Assembly: GCF_004786035.1 (NCBI RefSeq)
Contig: NZ_CP035089.1
Span: 1-22,045 of the forward strand
Source of the DNA: Pseudomonas viciae
Lineage (GTDB): Bacteria; Pseudomonadota; Gammaproteobacteria; Pseudomonadales; Pseudomonadaceae
Reading direction: 5' to 3'
Length of the DNA stretch: 22,045 nucleotides
Positions 14,292 to 21,057 of this stretch are shown one piece after another. The stretch's first letter is position 1, and the number at the start of each line of letters is the position of its first letter. The notes under the pieces are model-generated. The model was not told the DNA's origin. It worked only from the letters and a program-made list of their open reading frames with translations, and did not search any database. Both the position numbers and the translations under genes were made by a program.

Positions 14292-15261
14292 GCTGACGGA
14301 ACGGCAAACTGGGAGCCTGCAGGGCACCAGCGAGCGCCGTCTGACCGCCGCCGAGTTCCAGGACCTGGCCACAGTCCCGGCCGCCGTCGAATGGTTTGCC
14401 AATCTAGCCAACCCACGCACCCGCCGCGCCTACCAGGGCGATATCGAGGATTTTTGCAGGTTCGTCGGCCTGCACACGCCCGAGCAGTTTCGCCTGGTGA
14501 CCCGTGCCCATGTCCTCGCCTGGCGTAGCCAATTCGAGCAGCGCGGCCTGTCCGGGGCCACCCAGCGGCGCAAACTTGCCGCCCTGACCAGCCTCTTCAA
14601 TCACCTGCTGGACAGCAACGCGGTCGCCGGCGGCAACCCGGTGCACGGCGTCAAACGGCCGAAAATTGAAAGCAACGAGGGCAAGACCCCGGCCCTCGCC
14701 GATCACCAGGCCAAGGCCCTGCTCGAGGCTCCCGATCCAAGTACGCTGAAAGGCCTGCGCGATCGGGCGATTATCGCGGTCTTGCTCTACCACGGCCTGC
14801 GTCGCGAGGAGGCCGCTCGCCTGCAGGTTGATGACCTGCAGCAGCGTCGCGGCCTTCAACACCTGCGCATCCACGGCAAAGGCGGCAAGCTGCGTTACGT
14901 GCCACTGCACCCGGTCGCCGCCGAACGTCTGCATAGCTATCTTGAGGCTTCGGGACACCACCATGAACAGGACAAGGCACCCCTGTTTCGCCCGCTGCGT
15001 GGGCCGAAAACCGGCGCGGGGATTTCCGCCGAAGGCATCTATGCCCTGGTCGGCCAGTACGCCCAAGCGGCCGGGATCGCCGTCGTCGGTCTCGGTGTGC
15101 ATGGTCTGCGGGCCACGGCCGCAACCAACGCCCTGGAGCATGAAGCCGACATCGCCAAGGTCCAGGCCTGGCTTGGGCATGCCAATATCAGCACGACCAA
15201 GCTCTACGACCGACGTCACGCCCGGCCCGAGGATTCGCCAACCTTCAAGGTCCATTACTGA
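14284..15261 (+). CDS. Tyrosine recombinase (XerC/D-like, plasmid type)
   Basis: A 325-residue site-specific recombinase. The N-terminal core-binding (SAM-like) domain is at about 30-115 ([20 protein letters not shown], then [20 protein letters not shown]). The catalytic domain has R173 (YHGLRREEA), K202 ([11 protein letters not shown]), H273 and R276 (VHGLRATAA), H299 (WLGHANIS) and the nucleophile Y308 (TTKLYD): a full set. The size and short C-terminus resemble Xer and plasmid resolvases, so dimer resolution of the plasmid is a likely job; integration of a cassette is the alternative. It is GC-rich and coupled to 13986. A decayed relative lies at 17234-17611. Confidence 0.93.
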   Translation: MTELTERQTGSLQGTSERRLTAAEFQDLATVPAAVEWFANLANPRTRRAYQGDIEDFCRFVGLHTPEQFRLVTRAHVLAWRSQFEQRGLSGATQRRKLAALTSLFNHLLDSNAVAGGNPVHGVKRPKIESNEGKTPALADHQAKALLEAPDPSTLKGLRDRAIIAVLLYHGLRREEAARLQVDDLQQRRGLQHLRIHGKGGKLRYVPLHPVAAERLHSYLEASGHHHEQDKAPLFRPLRGPKTGAGISAEGIYALVGQYAQAAGIAVVGLGVHGLRATAATNALEHEADIAKVQAWLGHANISTTKLYDRRHARPEDSPTFKVHY

Positions 15262-15349
15262 CCCGCGTCGAGGCGCAAAAATTGGGTCATTGCCATGGAC
15301 GAACCACACCGTGGAAACCACAAACGACAGAACGCCAAGAGGATGAGTA

Positions 15350-16363
15350 ATGACAAAAGGAACAAAGGCTGGGCAGTTTTCGCCGGTATCACTGGAGGCG
15401 TTGGAGCTCATCGCTAGAGATAAAAAAAACCCACGCTTGCTGGTGGCATACCTTGGGCTAGCCAGGCATACGACCATGAAGGATTTAGATGGCCGTGGCC
15501 CCAACATGCTAACTGGCGCCGGAGCTGAGAAGGTGAGAGTGCTAACGGGCTGTGGTACGCCAATGGCTACAGGCCTGGTAAAGGCTTTGGTTGGTATGGG
15601 GCTGATCAAGAAAGCAGCGGCAGGGCTGCCACCTGCTCAGGCTCGGTGGGCAATGCAACACCGAGGGGAAGTAAACATTCCTCACGCACTGATAGATGGA
15701 GGGATAGGAAATGCGGACGGTATCGGTCGCCTATTGAAAGAGGGGGCGACTGATGAAGTGGTTGTCTGCGCCATCATGCTGCTGATCAACTGTTACGCAG
15801 AGCACGACTTAGAGAAATTCGGCGGAATCAATCACCAGCAAATGTGGCGCAATTGGGAACACTTGACCAGTACAGAGGGTGAAGGGTTCCGGGTGACTGC
15901 AGAGCCAAAGACCGAATCCGCTAACGGAAAATATCTGAGCAAGATAATCAGCAGTATCGGTGGCAAGGTAAACGAGAAAGGCAATAGCGATGTTTTTTGG
16001 GAAGCCTTTAAGTTGCTGAAAAGTACAGGCCTGTTTTATGAGGTTGTGACAGCCATCAGCATCGAGGGTAAGCGGCTGCCAATCAGGGTTAATGACTTTC
16101 ACGCCGTTGGGTCTGACCCATCGTTACTAAATGACGCGGCTGGCGTCGGAGTTGGATATTACGAACACAAGGATAATGATCGGTCGGAGCCTGAGGGCTG
16201 CTGGTTCTATCTGCCCTCAAAACCAGAGAAAGTGATCGGTATTTGGCGGCTCAGATTCAGATGTGCGACACCTGAAACGGCAAAAGGAATACACCTCGAC
16301 TGGTCCATAGTCGATAGGGCTATCACCGACCTTGGTGTAAAAGGCGTCCTCTATCTTGAATGA
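15350..16363 (+). CDS. Hypothetical plasmid protein with winged-helix-like N-terminus
   Basis: A 337-residue protein with a good ribosome site (AGAGG, 7 bases). Residues about 28-100 look like a winged helix: LLVAYLGLARHTTMKDLDGR, then VRVLTGCGTPMATGLVKALV, GMGLIKKA, then a wing-like ARWAMQHRGEVNIP. The rest is unfamiliar, with aromatic-rich C-terminal stretches. It is followed at once by two repeat arrays (16402-16525), an arrangement also seen for plasmid initiators and their iterons. Since the replicase at 1-1367 is broken, an initiator or copy-control role is worth testing, but I cannot identify a Rep family. It lies between the intact and the decayed recombinase, so it may instead be cargo of that region. 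Confidence 0.7.
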   Translation: MTKGTKAGQFSPVSLEALELIARDKKNPRLLVAYLGLARHTTMKDLDGRGPNMLTGAGAEKVRVLTGCGTPMATGLVKALVGMGLIKKAAAGLPPAQARWAMQHRGEVNIPHALIDGGIGNADGIGRLLKEGATDEVVVCAIMLLINCYAEHDLEKFGGINHQQMWRNWEHLTSTEGEGFRVTAEPKTESANGKYLSKIISSIGGKVNEKGNSDVFWEAFKLLKSTGLFYEVVTAISIEGKRLPIRVNDFHAVGSDPSLLNDAAGVGVGYYEHKDNDRSEPEGCWFYLPSKPEKVIGIWRLRFRCATPETAKGIHLDWSIVDRAITDLGVKGVLYLE

Positions 16364-16401
16364 GTGACATATAAGTAGATTGAATATACAAGTAGAGCTA
16401 C

Positions 16402-16459
16402 AGATATAGGTCAGGAAGACAGATATAGGTAAGGAAGACTAGAAATAAGTCAGAGTGAC
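16402..16459. repeat. Three tandem 19-bp repeats (AGATATAGGTMAGGAAGAC)
   Basis: Units at 16402-16420 and 16421-16439 differ at one base; a third, at 16441-16459, matches at about 15 of 19. Two AAGTAGA copies precede them. The array starts about 40 bases after the stop of the 337-residue protein. Periods of 19-22 bp are typical of iterons and of cooperative operator arrays. Confidence 0.75.
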
Positions 16460-16525
16460 GTGCGCACAGCCTCAAAAATCAGTTGCACACTCAAATCAGT
16501 GCACACAACCTCAAAGTCAAGTGCG
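16460..16525. repeat. Second repeat family with GTGCRCACARCCTCAAA units
   Basis: One unit spans 16460-16481 and another 16499-16520, agreeing at most positions; a shorter version, GTTGCACACTCAAATCA (16482-16498), lies between. The array follows directly on the 19-bp repeats. The rest of the gap to 16688 shows nothing clear. It may be an origin, a recombination site or a control region. Confidence 0.6.
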
Positions 16526-16688
16526 AGTAATCAGTACGGTGGTAGGGCATACCTTGCATGCATCCGGAAGACCAGTGATGGTCTCAGATTTAGCCACCAG
16601 AAAAGCGTGCTGACTGTGTAATCCACTCGACGCGGCTCAACGGGCATGATCCGTATGCTTAACACCAGTTTTCATGGAGAAGGACCCG

Positions 16689-17237
16689 ATGGAAGTGTTT
16701 GAGCCGATCCGCGATTTTTACCAACGGCGCCAGGCCAGCCATCTGAATGTGCGTGCGTCGACGGTGCAACTGCTGACGGAGCGCGCCGCCGCCTACCGTG
16801 GCCATTTCGTTTTTCCAGGCATCGACACCGTCGCCGGCATTGAGGTCGATGGCCTGCGCGTCGGCTATGTCGACTACGGCATCAACCCGCTGGGCGACCG
16901 GGTCTACATCAATAGAATCGATATCGAGGATAAGCATCAACGTAGGGGCGTGGGCCTATCTGTGATGTGGTTGCTATGGCGCATGCATCAGGTGCCCTTG
17001 GTGCCTATTCATGAGGTCTGGCGCTCAAAGGGATTTTGGTCCAAGGCCCGCCAGCGGTTGGCAGCAGCCGGCGCACTGATCGAACCTGAACTTCATACGG
17101 GTGATCTGGAGCAAGCCCAACAGCGCTGGCAGCATCTCGTGCCCGAGCTGGCACACGAACGGCAGATCCGCGAGATGATGGCCTCGCCGGAGTGGCCGGA
17201 GATCGAGGCGGGATTCAACGCGAGGCAGGCGTTATGA
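16689..17237 (+). CDS. GNAT-like N-acetyltransferase in the second recombinase module
   Basis: A 182-residue protein starting at ATG 16689, chosen because GGAGAAGG lies 5-12 bases upstream (an ATG 15 bases earlier overlaps that site). The GNAT core is visible: strand DGLRVGYVDYGINPLGDRVY, then INRIDIEDKHQRRGVGLSVM with the Q-R-R-G-V-G acetyl-CoA loop, then a helix and YxxxGFW-like packing (VWRSKGFWSKARQRLAAAGA). The substrate is unknown. Its stop overlaps the ATG of the decayed recombinase (ATGA at 17234-17237), as in the intact module at 13986-15261. Confidence 0.75.
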   Translation: MEVFEPIRDFYQRRQASHLNVRASTVQLLTERAAAYRGHFVFPGIDTVAGIEVDGLRVGYVDYGINPLGDRVYINRIDIEDKHQRRGVGLSVMWLLWRMHQVPLVPIHEVWRSKGFWSKARQRLAAAGALIEPELHTGDLEQAQQRWQHLVPELAHERQIREMMASPEWPEIEAGFNARQAL

Positions 17238-17611
17238 GCCTGCTCGTCACCCCGGCGAGCGTCGGCTGAGTTTCAGCCCCCCGTGGTACCAGCGGCGGTG
17301 GAATGGTTCGCTAATATCGACAACCCGCGCCCCGGCGCGCCTATCAGAATGACCTGGGAGATTTCTGCAGCTTTGTGGGGCTCACGGCATTTATGCCTTT
17401 GGGCCAGCACGCCAAGGTGGCCGGCATCGAGGTCATCGGGCTGGGTGTACACGGGCTTCGTGCTACTGCAGCGACTAATGCCCTGGAGCACGAAGCCGAT
17501 ATCAGTAAGGTCCAGGCCTGGTTGGGCCACGCCAATATAAGCACGACCAAGCTCTACGATCAGCGCCATACGCGGCCGGAAGACTCGCCGACTTTCAAGG
17601 TCAGCTATTGA
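17234..17611 (+). pseudogene. Decayed tyrosine recombinase with large internal deletion
   Basis: The ATG at 17234 overlaps the stop of the GNAT-like gene. Coding matter then shifts frame: an early in-frame TGA (about 17267), [15 protein letters not shown] (from about 17283), [16 protein letters not shown] in another frame after about 17335, then a jump at about 17383 to GIYA and, after one more shift, [20 protein letters not shown] to TKLYDQRH and the stop. Against the intact relative, residues about 64-250 are missing, so the catalytic R173 and K202 are lost while H273, R276, H299 and Y308 remain. The 3' part still aligns with 15060-15261 as a direct repeat. It cannot be active. Confidence 0.9.
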
Positions 17612-17660
17612 TCGGTAGCGACGTCACCTCAAAAAACCAAAAAGTCATAAGGGACAAGCA

Positions 17661-18044
17661 ATGCAAACACTGGATGAACTGAGACTTCGGCCACCGGTAA
17701 CAGCAGACGAAATGGTTCGCATAGAGGGCAGCCGGTCTACTTATAGACTGATTGAAGAGGTGATCAATTCGCTGGCTGAGGCGGAACTGAAAAAGGATCA
17801 AGGCTTCCTTGAGAAACTCGGCCGGCAATTAGGCCTCGTTAGGTCGCAGCCTAACTGGGAAGGTTGGAATGGCTGGGGAGCGGGACGTCAACTCAAATGC
17901 GCTGCTTTGCAACACGCTGGATGGACTTATGATGAAAGCCATCATCCTTACGGGGAGGCTGCATGTGCTTATGAAAAAGTACGACAAGTATTGCTTTCGC
18001 CGGAGTGTGGCTCCGCTGAGGACTTATTGAAGCGGCTCCAATAG
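17661..18044 (+). CDS. Hypothetical protein (127 aa)
   Basis: A soluble protein of 127 residues with an AGGGA ribosome site. The N-terminal half is helical (MVRIEGSRSTYRLIEEVINS); the C-terminal half contains WEGWNGWGAGRQLKCAALQH and YGEAACAYEKVRQVL, a small tryptophan-rich region of unknown fold. It follows the decayed recombinase by 50 bases and may once have been in its operon. No family or function is recognised. Confidence 0.6.
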   Translation: MQTLDELRLRPPVTADEMVRIEGSRSTYRLIEEVINSLAEAELKKDQGFLEKLGRQLGLVRSQPNWEGWNGWGAGRQLKCAALQHAGWTYDESHHPYGEAACAYEKVRQVLLSPECGSAEDLLKRLQ

Positions 18045-18130
18045 GCAGTAGGCGCTGTGCATGAGGCATGGTCGAGACTTGGCCCTGCGCCGGCGTAAGC
18101 TGGGGCAGCGGTCAATCCAGACAGGGAGTC

Positions 18131-18148
18131 GGAGACAGCTATGTCCTC
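18131..18148. promoter_or_regulatory. Isolated copy of the GGAGAC-N6-GTCTCC dyad
   Basis: GGAGAC (18131-18136), six bases, GTCCTC (18143-18148), matching the units of the array at 19577-19662, especially unit 2, which also ends GTCCTC. It lies in the 297-base gene-free gap 18045-18341. A partial GGGAGACTTGTCT follows at 18307-18319. Confidence 0.5.
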
Positions 18149-18341
18149 AGGGGACGACAGGTGGTTGCGATTTGATTAGCAGTTGCTTAACATTGACCAT
18201 GACTACGCAGACAGCAGAAAATTTGTCGGCGGAGCTGCGAAGGCCCAGGCAAGCCGGGGTCATATGAAGGGAAATTGTAGGCGTTTGGGTTGTTCTGCTT
18301 CAGTGCGGGAGACTTGTCTGCAAGGCCGTCCTTCCTCGTAG

Positions 18342-18857
18342 TCAACTAATGTTTCGAATTTTGGCCTCGGTCGCGTGATACGCGGTTACCGGGGCCAAGT
18401 ATTTTTCAGTCCCCTCCTGACAGACCTTCACTACTGCCAGTGCGTAGTAGCTTCCTACGCCAACTTTCACCTTACGGCCAGTATTGAAGATAATCCCCTG
18501 CGCGTTTTTAGGCTTGTTGAGCCCTATCTGACTGTAGGGCGAATAAGCTTTCGCCAAAATTTCCAGAGCTTCCTCAGGGGTGCAGTTGTCCTTGGTTTCC
18601 CGTGACTCTAGGGGATGAGCAATTGCCTGTAGATCAATCAGAATTCCACGGCGATTAGGTACCGTCCAATTTTGCTGCTTACAAATTTTTCGGATCCTGT
18701 CGAACTGTTTTGGCGTCATCAGATAGGTGAAAACAGGAGCATGTTGCACCTGGTCAAGCGATACGCCAGCGTCCCGCATGCTCACCACGATGGCCATCAG
18801 TTCCCGAAAAGCATCGGCTAGGGCCGCGTCCCCCAGTTGGTCGTTTGTGTTTGTCAT
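18342..18857 (-). CDS. Hypothetical protein (171 aa), downstream of the HTH gene
   Basis: The start is ATG 18857 (AGAAG about 10 bases upstream); a longer TTG start at 18899 is less likely. The N-terminal half is helical (ALADAFRELMAIVVSMRDAG, then HAPVFTYLMTPKQFDRIRKI), and the C-terminal part is strand-rich (GRKVKVGVGSYYALAVVKVC). No named family is recognised. It lies 75 bases after the end of the HTH gene on the same strand and may share its promoter and its control by the GGAGAC dyads, which would place it in the same plasmid-maintenance unit. Confidence 0.6.
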   Translation of the reverse strand: MTNTNDQLGDAALADAFRELMAIVVSMRDAGVSLDQVQHAPVFTYLMTPKQFDRIRKICKQQNWTVPNRRGILIDLQAIAHPLESRETKDNCTPEEALEILAKAYSPYSQIGLNKPKNAQGIIFNTGRKVKVGVGSYYALAVVKVCQEGTEKYLAPVTAYHATEAKIRNIS

Positions 18858-18931
18858 GTTCGTCGTTCTTCTAAATTCCGGTTTGCTCGACGAACCCAAT
18901 CGCCATGCTTCCTGGCTATCCCATACCCTAG

Positions 18932-19414
18932 TTAGCTTTTAACCAGCTCCAATTTTCCGGCCTGCTTGCTTGCTGGACGGCCACTGGACTCAGCTTTCTT
19001 TTTCTCGCGCTCAGCCGAAATTTCTTTAGCCAGTGGTGTAGCGGCCTTAATGAGGCCTGCGAATGAGTATCTGTTGGTGAGGTTGCCGCCCTTAGACGAT
19101 GTACGGGCAACCCGTTGGATGTAGCCTTTTTTCTCCAGCCCGGCGATCTGCCGTTGTACTGACCTGGGAGTGATACCGATGGCAGTGGCTAACGATTCTT
19201 TACTGGGATATGGGTCGTTACCTGCTTTCCACCAGTAGCCGGCCAGGTGCAAGATAATGAGGATATCCAGCTGCTTAAGACCCAATGCCTGCGAACACTC
19301 AAAAAGGACGTTGGGAATAGCTGTCCAGCCGGCAGCCGTAAGGTGCTTACCCCACTTTTTTTCGATTGCCTGGTCGGCTTCTTCTGATGGTTTTGATTGC
19401 GGTGCCTTGGCCAT
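18932..19414 (-). CDS. HTH_36-like DNA-binding protein, possible initiator or repressor
   Basis: A 160-residue protein with a winged helix-turn-helix of the HTH_36 kind, the fold of phage O-like and some plasmid replication proteins. The segment GWTAIPNVLFECSQALGL leads into LDILIILHLAGYWW, then YPSKESLATAIGITPRSVQR (about 69-88) and the recognition-wing part QIAGLEKKGYIQRVARTSSK. The tail is lysine-rich (EREKKKAESSGRP). ATG 19414 has AGGGG 9 bases upstream. One degenerate GGAGAC dyad lies 72 bases before the start and the four-unit array lies 160-250 bases before it, so the protein probably binds them, either to start replication or to control itself. The DNA target is inference. Confidence 0.7.
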   Translation of the reverse strand: MAKAPQSKPSEEADQAIEKKWGKHLTAAGWTAIPNVLFECSQALGLKQLDILIILHLAGYWWKAGNDPYPSKESLATAIGITPRSVQRQIAGLEKKGYIQRVARTSSKGGNLTNRYSFAGLIKAATPLAKEISAEREKKKAESSGRPASKQAGKLELVKS

Positions 19415-19485
19415 TTTTTCTACCCCTGTATTTAGCTCTGGGGGGATTATGGCCGCACAAAATGGGGCTTACAATGCCAGGGGGG

Positions 19486-19503
19486 GAGACGGCTGTGTCA
19501 GCC
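19486..19503. promoter_or_regulatory. Degenerate GGAGAC dyad in the leader of the HTH gene
   Basis: GGAGAC (19486-19491), six bases, GTCAGC (19498-19503), inside a larger G-run/C-run hairpin (19481-19508). Its place between the array and the HTH start suggests autoregulation, or an attenuating hairpin. Confidence 0.45.
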
Positions 19504-19576
19504 CCCCTTATTGGTATAGTGTGTATCGGTTAAATGGGTGTGAATAGAGTTATGTAATTTAAGTTGTTATGTTTTG

Positions 19577-19662
19577 GGAGACGCTGCTGTCTCTATCTGG
19601 GTGACGGTAGCGTCCTCCCCAGGGAGACACCAAGATCTCTATAGGGAGACCATAGCGTCTCC
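19577..19662. repeat. Iteron-like array: four GGAGAC-N6-GTCTCC dyads at 22-23 bp period
   Basis: Unit 1: GGAGAC gctgct GTCTCT (19577-19594). Unit 2: GGTGAC ggtagc GTCCTC (19600-19617). Unit 3: GGAGAC accaag ATCTCT (19623-19640). Unit 4: GGAGAC catagc GTCTCC (19645-19662). Starts are spaced 23, 23 and 22 bases, about two helical turns, so bound dimers would lie on one face. Half-sites are kept while the six middle bases vary, as expected for a dimer binding two half-sites. An A-tract block follows. Confidence 0.85.
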
Positions 19663-19668
19663 TGCAAC

Positions 19669-19700
19669 CACCAAAAAAAAACCAAAAAAACCAAAAAAAT
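19669..19700. repeat. Phased A-tracts (CCA7-9) next to the dyad array
   Basis: Three runs of seven to nine A separated by CC. Such tracts bend DNA or ease strand opening and often sit beside iterons in plasmid origins. The remaining bases to 19852 show no gene; the minus-strand frame 19701-20027 looks like a shadow. Confidence 0.6.
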
Positions 19701-19852
19701 TCAATTCGGGGACTCTGGTCTTACGGCTGAGCGAACTTTGCCGCATTTCAGGTTCAGCCTCAAGAACCTAAGGGAAAGAGGCGGTGGGGCGCAGCGAACA
19801 AAAAGCGAGGCTACAGTAGGCCAGTTTCCAGAGTTCAGGTTTCCGTTGGCCA

Positions 19853-19884
19853 GCAAAAAGCCCACCGAAGTGGGCTTTTTGCTG
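19853..19884. terminator. Bidirectional terminator
   Basis: AGCAAAAAGCCCAC (19853-19866), CGAA tetraloop, GTGGGCTTTTTGCT (19871-19884): 14 perfect pairs with T/A tracts on both sides. It ends the minus-strand gene at 19945-20214. Confidence 0.9.
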
Positions 19885-19944
19885 AAGCACACGAAATGCC
19901 ATAACTGGTGACGGTGACGCGGATCACCCAGCCCAGCCGGCTGG

Positions 19945-20214
19945 TCAGTTGGGCCGCCGTGGCGCGATTTGCGAAACTCGCGATGGGCTGACGTTGTAGC
20001 GCTCAGCGACAACTTTGGTTGGGACACCGCTATTGACCTCGGCGCGAATCGCGTTGTTACGCATATCCTTCACTTGAGCCTCTAGGTTGGCAATGTCTTG
20101 GCCTTGGCTCTGCAGGATCTTGCTGTGTTGGTCGATGGTTTTCTGTTGCTGTTCCTGTGCTTTGGCCAAGCTGGCCATGGCGTCATGCAGGTGATTACGA
20201 GGCGGTCGAGGCAT
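19945..20214 (-). CDS. Small coiled-coil plus HTH DNA-binding protein (KfrA-like in layout)
   Basis: An 89-residue protein from ATG 20214 (AAGGA 8 bases upstream; a TTG start 21 bases earlier is unlikely). Residues about 12-55 form a coiled coil (MASLAKAQEQQQKTIDQHSK, SQGQDIANLEAQVKDM); the C-terminus, EVNSGVPTKVVAERYNVSPS followed by RVSQIAPRR, reads as a helix-turn-helix. Coiled coil plus HTH recalls plasmid KfrA-type nucleoid or partition proteins, though KfrA has the HTH first and is longer. A regulatory role is likely; the palindromes in its upstream region (20248-20279) are candidate targets. Confidence 0.7.
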   Translation of the reverse strand: MPRPPRNHLHDAMASLAKAQEQQQKTIDQHSKILQSQGQDIANLEAQVKDMRNNAIRAEVNSGVPTKVVAERYNVSPSRVSQIAPRRPN

Positions 20215-20247
20215 TTTTTGTTCCTTATGACCCAATGGTTAAATTTA

Positions 20248-20287
20248 CTAAGCTTAATACTTAGCAAGGCAAAGCTTTGTTGCTTGC
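20248..20287. promoter_or_regulatory. Palindromes upstream of the coiled-coil/HTH gene
   Basis: CTAAG-N7-CTTAG (20248-20264) is followed by the perfect palindrome CAAAGCTTTG (20270-20279), flanked by AGCAAG and CTTGCT. They sit 34-73 bases before the minus-strand gene and could be its operators. No certain promoter is seen. Confidence 0.45.
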
Positions 20288-20370
20288 TCTGACCAATAGA
20301 ATAAGGGTTGTTAGGAAATCGTAGCAAGATTTATTTGTTGTGAATAATTGAGTTTGGCAGAAGCCAGGCC

Positions 20371-20396
20371 AAAAAAAGCCCGCTTTAGGCGGGCTT
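20371..20396 (-). terminator. Minus-strand terminator
   Basis: AAGCCCGC (20376-20383), short loop, GCGGGCTT (20389-20396); seven T follow on the minus strand. No minus-strand gene is obvious upstream of it, which raises the chance of an untranslated transcript from the 20397-20463 interval. Confidence 0.8.
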
Positions 20397-20463
20397 GTAC
20401 AGGATAGGATCTGCAGATTCGAGGCTGCTCATCACAGAGTCGTGCTGCTTTCTGAACGCGCAC

Positions 20464-20496
20464 AAAAAAGCCTCTTGACTGTCAAGAGGCTTTTTT
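20464..20496. terminator. Perfect 16-bp hairpin, bidirectional terminator with promoter -35 in its tip
   Basis: AAAAAAGCCTCTTGAC (20464-20479), one base, GTCAAGAGGCTTTTTT (20481-20496). Both strands end in six T, so it can stop transcription both ways. The tip contains TTGACT, the -35 of the promoter that follows. Confidence 0.9.
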
Positions 20497-20535
20497 GATA
20501 TACTTGAATTCTGTGCACTCGAAATGCACAGAATT
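20475..20535 (+). promoter_or_regulatory. Sigma-70-type promoter followed by an 11-bp-arm operator palindrome
   Basis: TTGACT (20475-20480), 18 bases, TATACT (20499-20504). The start point would be about 20511, within the inverted repeat AATTCTGTGCA-N7-TGCACAGAATT (20507-20535). A repressor bound there would block initiation. The nearest plus-strand genes are the toxin-antitoxin pair, about 200 bases downstream. Confidence 0.65.
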
Positions 20536-20685
20536 GGGGATTCTATGGTTTTTCTGTCAACGAGGCAAACTATAGGAAAAGATGACGTGAGTGTCAACTG
20601 ATGAATGATGCAATTGATGAGCGGTATTTTTGCTGATTTTCCAGGCGGCTCGCGCACATTTCTGCAACCCAGAGAGGATTGACAT

Positions 20686-20742
20686 ATGTTCAAAAATAAA
20701 CCAATATGGAGTCATAAACATGCAAGCGAAGCACCAACGTAA
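20686..20742 (+). CDS. Possible 18-codon leader ORF overlapping the toxin start
   Basis: The ATG at 20686 has AGAGAGG 8 bases upstream, a better ribosome site than many real genes here. The frame (FKNKPIWSHKHASEAPT) ends at TAA 20740-20742, 20 bases inside the toxin gene in another frame. Ribosomes on this leader would cover the toxin start site, so it could tune toxin translation. It may equally be chance. Confidence 0.3.
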   Translation: MFKNKPIWSHKHASEAPT

Positions 20743-21046
20743 TTACAAACCGCCATTCAGTAAATTCGTGAAAAAGGCGGCCAAGCCCCTGGCATTGGCT
20801 ATCGAGGATGAGGTTGAAATCATCTGTGAAACGCCAGAAATAGGGGTACAGAAGGTCGGCGATCTAGCCGGGATCTGGGTCCATAAATTCAGGTTCAACA
20901 AGCAAGAGTATTTGCTGGCTTATCGGCCACCGACACCTGAGGAAATACTGCAAGGGGTCGGCGTAGAGCTGCTAGGAATCGACTTCTACCAGGTAGGTCC
21001 GCATGAAAATTTCTATACGGACCTTAAGAAGTACTTAAAAAGTTGA
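20720..21046 (+). CDS. RelE/ParE-superfamily toxin
   Basis: A 108-residue protein from ATG 20720 (GGAG about 10 bases upstream); a longer frame to 20630 has no ribosome site. The order of elements fits RelE-type mRNA interferases: a basic start (KHQRNYKPPFSKFVKKAAKP), a long helix (LALAIEDEVEIICETPEIG), then the strand set LAGIWVHKFRFNKQEYLLAY and VELLGIDFYQVGPHENFY, ending YTDLKKYLKS. It is followed after 11 bases by a DNA-binding protein. Toxin-first order is usual for HigBA and some RelE pairs. Stalled-ribosome mRNA cleavage is the family role; gyrase inhibition (ParE) is less likely for this length and C-terminus. Confidence 0.82.
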   Translation: MQAKHQRNYKPPFSKFVKKAAKPLALAIEDEVEIICETPEIGVQKVGDLAGIWVHKFRFNKQEYLLAYRPPTPEEILQGVGVELLGIDFYQVGPHENFYTDLKKYLKS

Positions 21047-21057
21047 GGTAACCACCA

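Noticed and set aside
14404..15609. 401-codon minus-strand frame across the recombinase
   Set aside because: It is the reverse shadow of a GC-rich gene whose forward frame has the complete catalytic set.
20385..20693. 102-codon minus-strand frame
   Set aside because: It crosses a bidirectional terminator and a promoter and ends inside another terminator.
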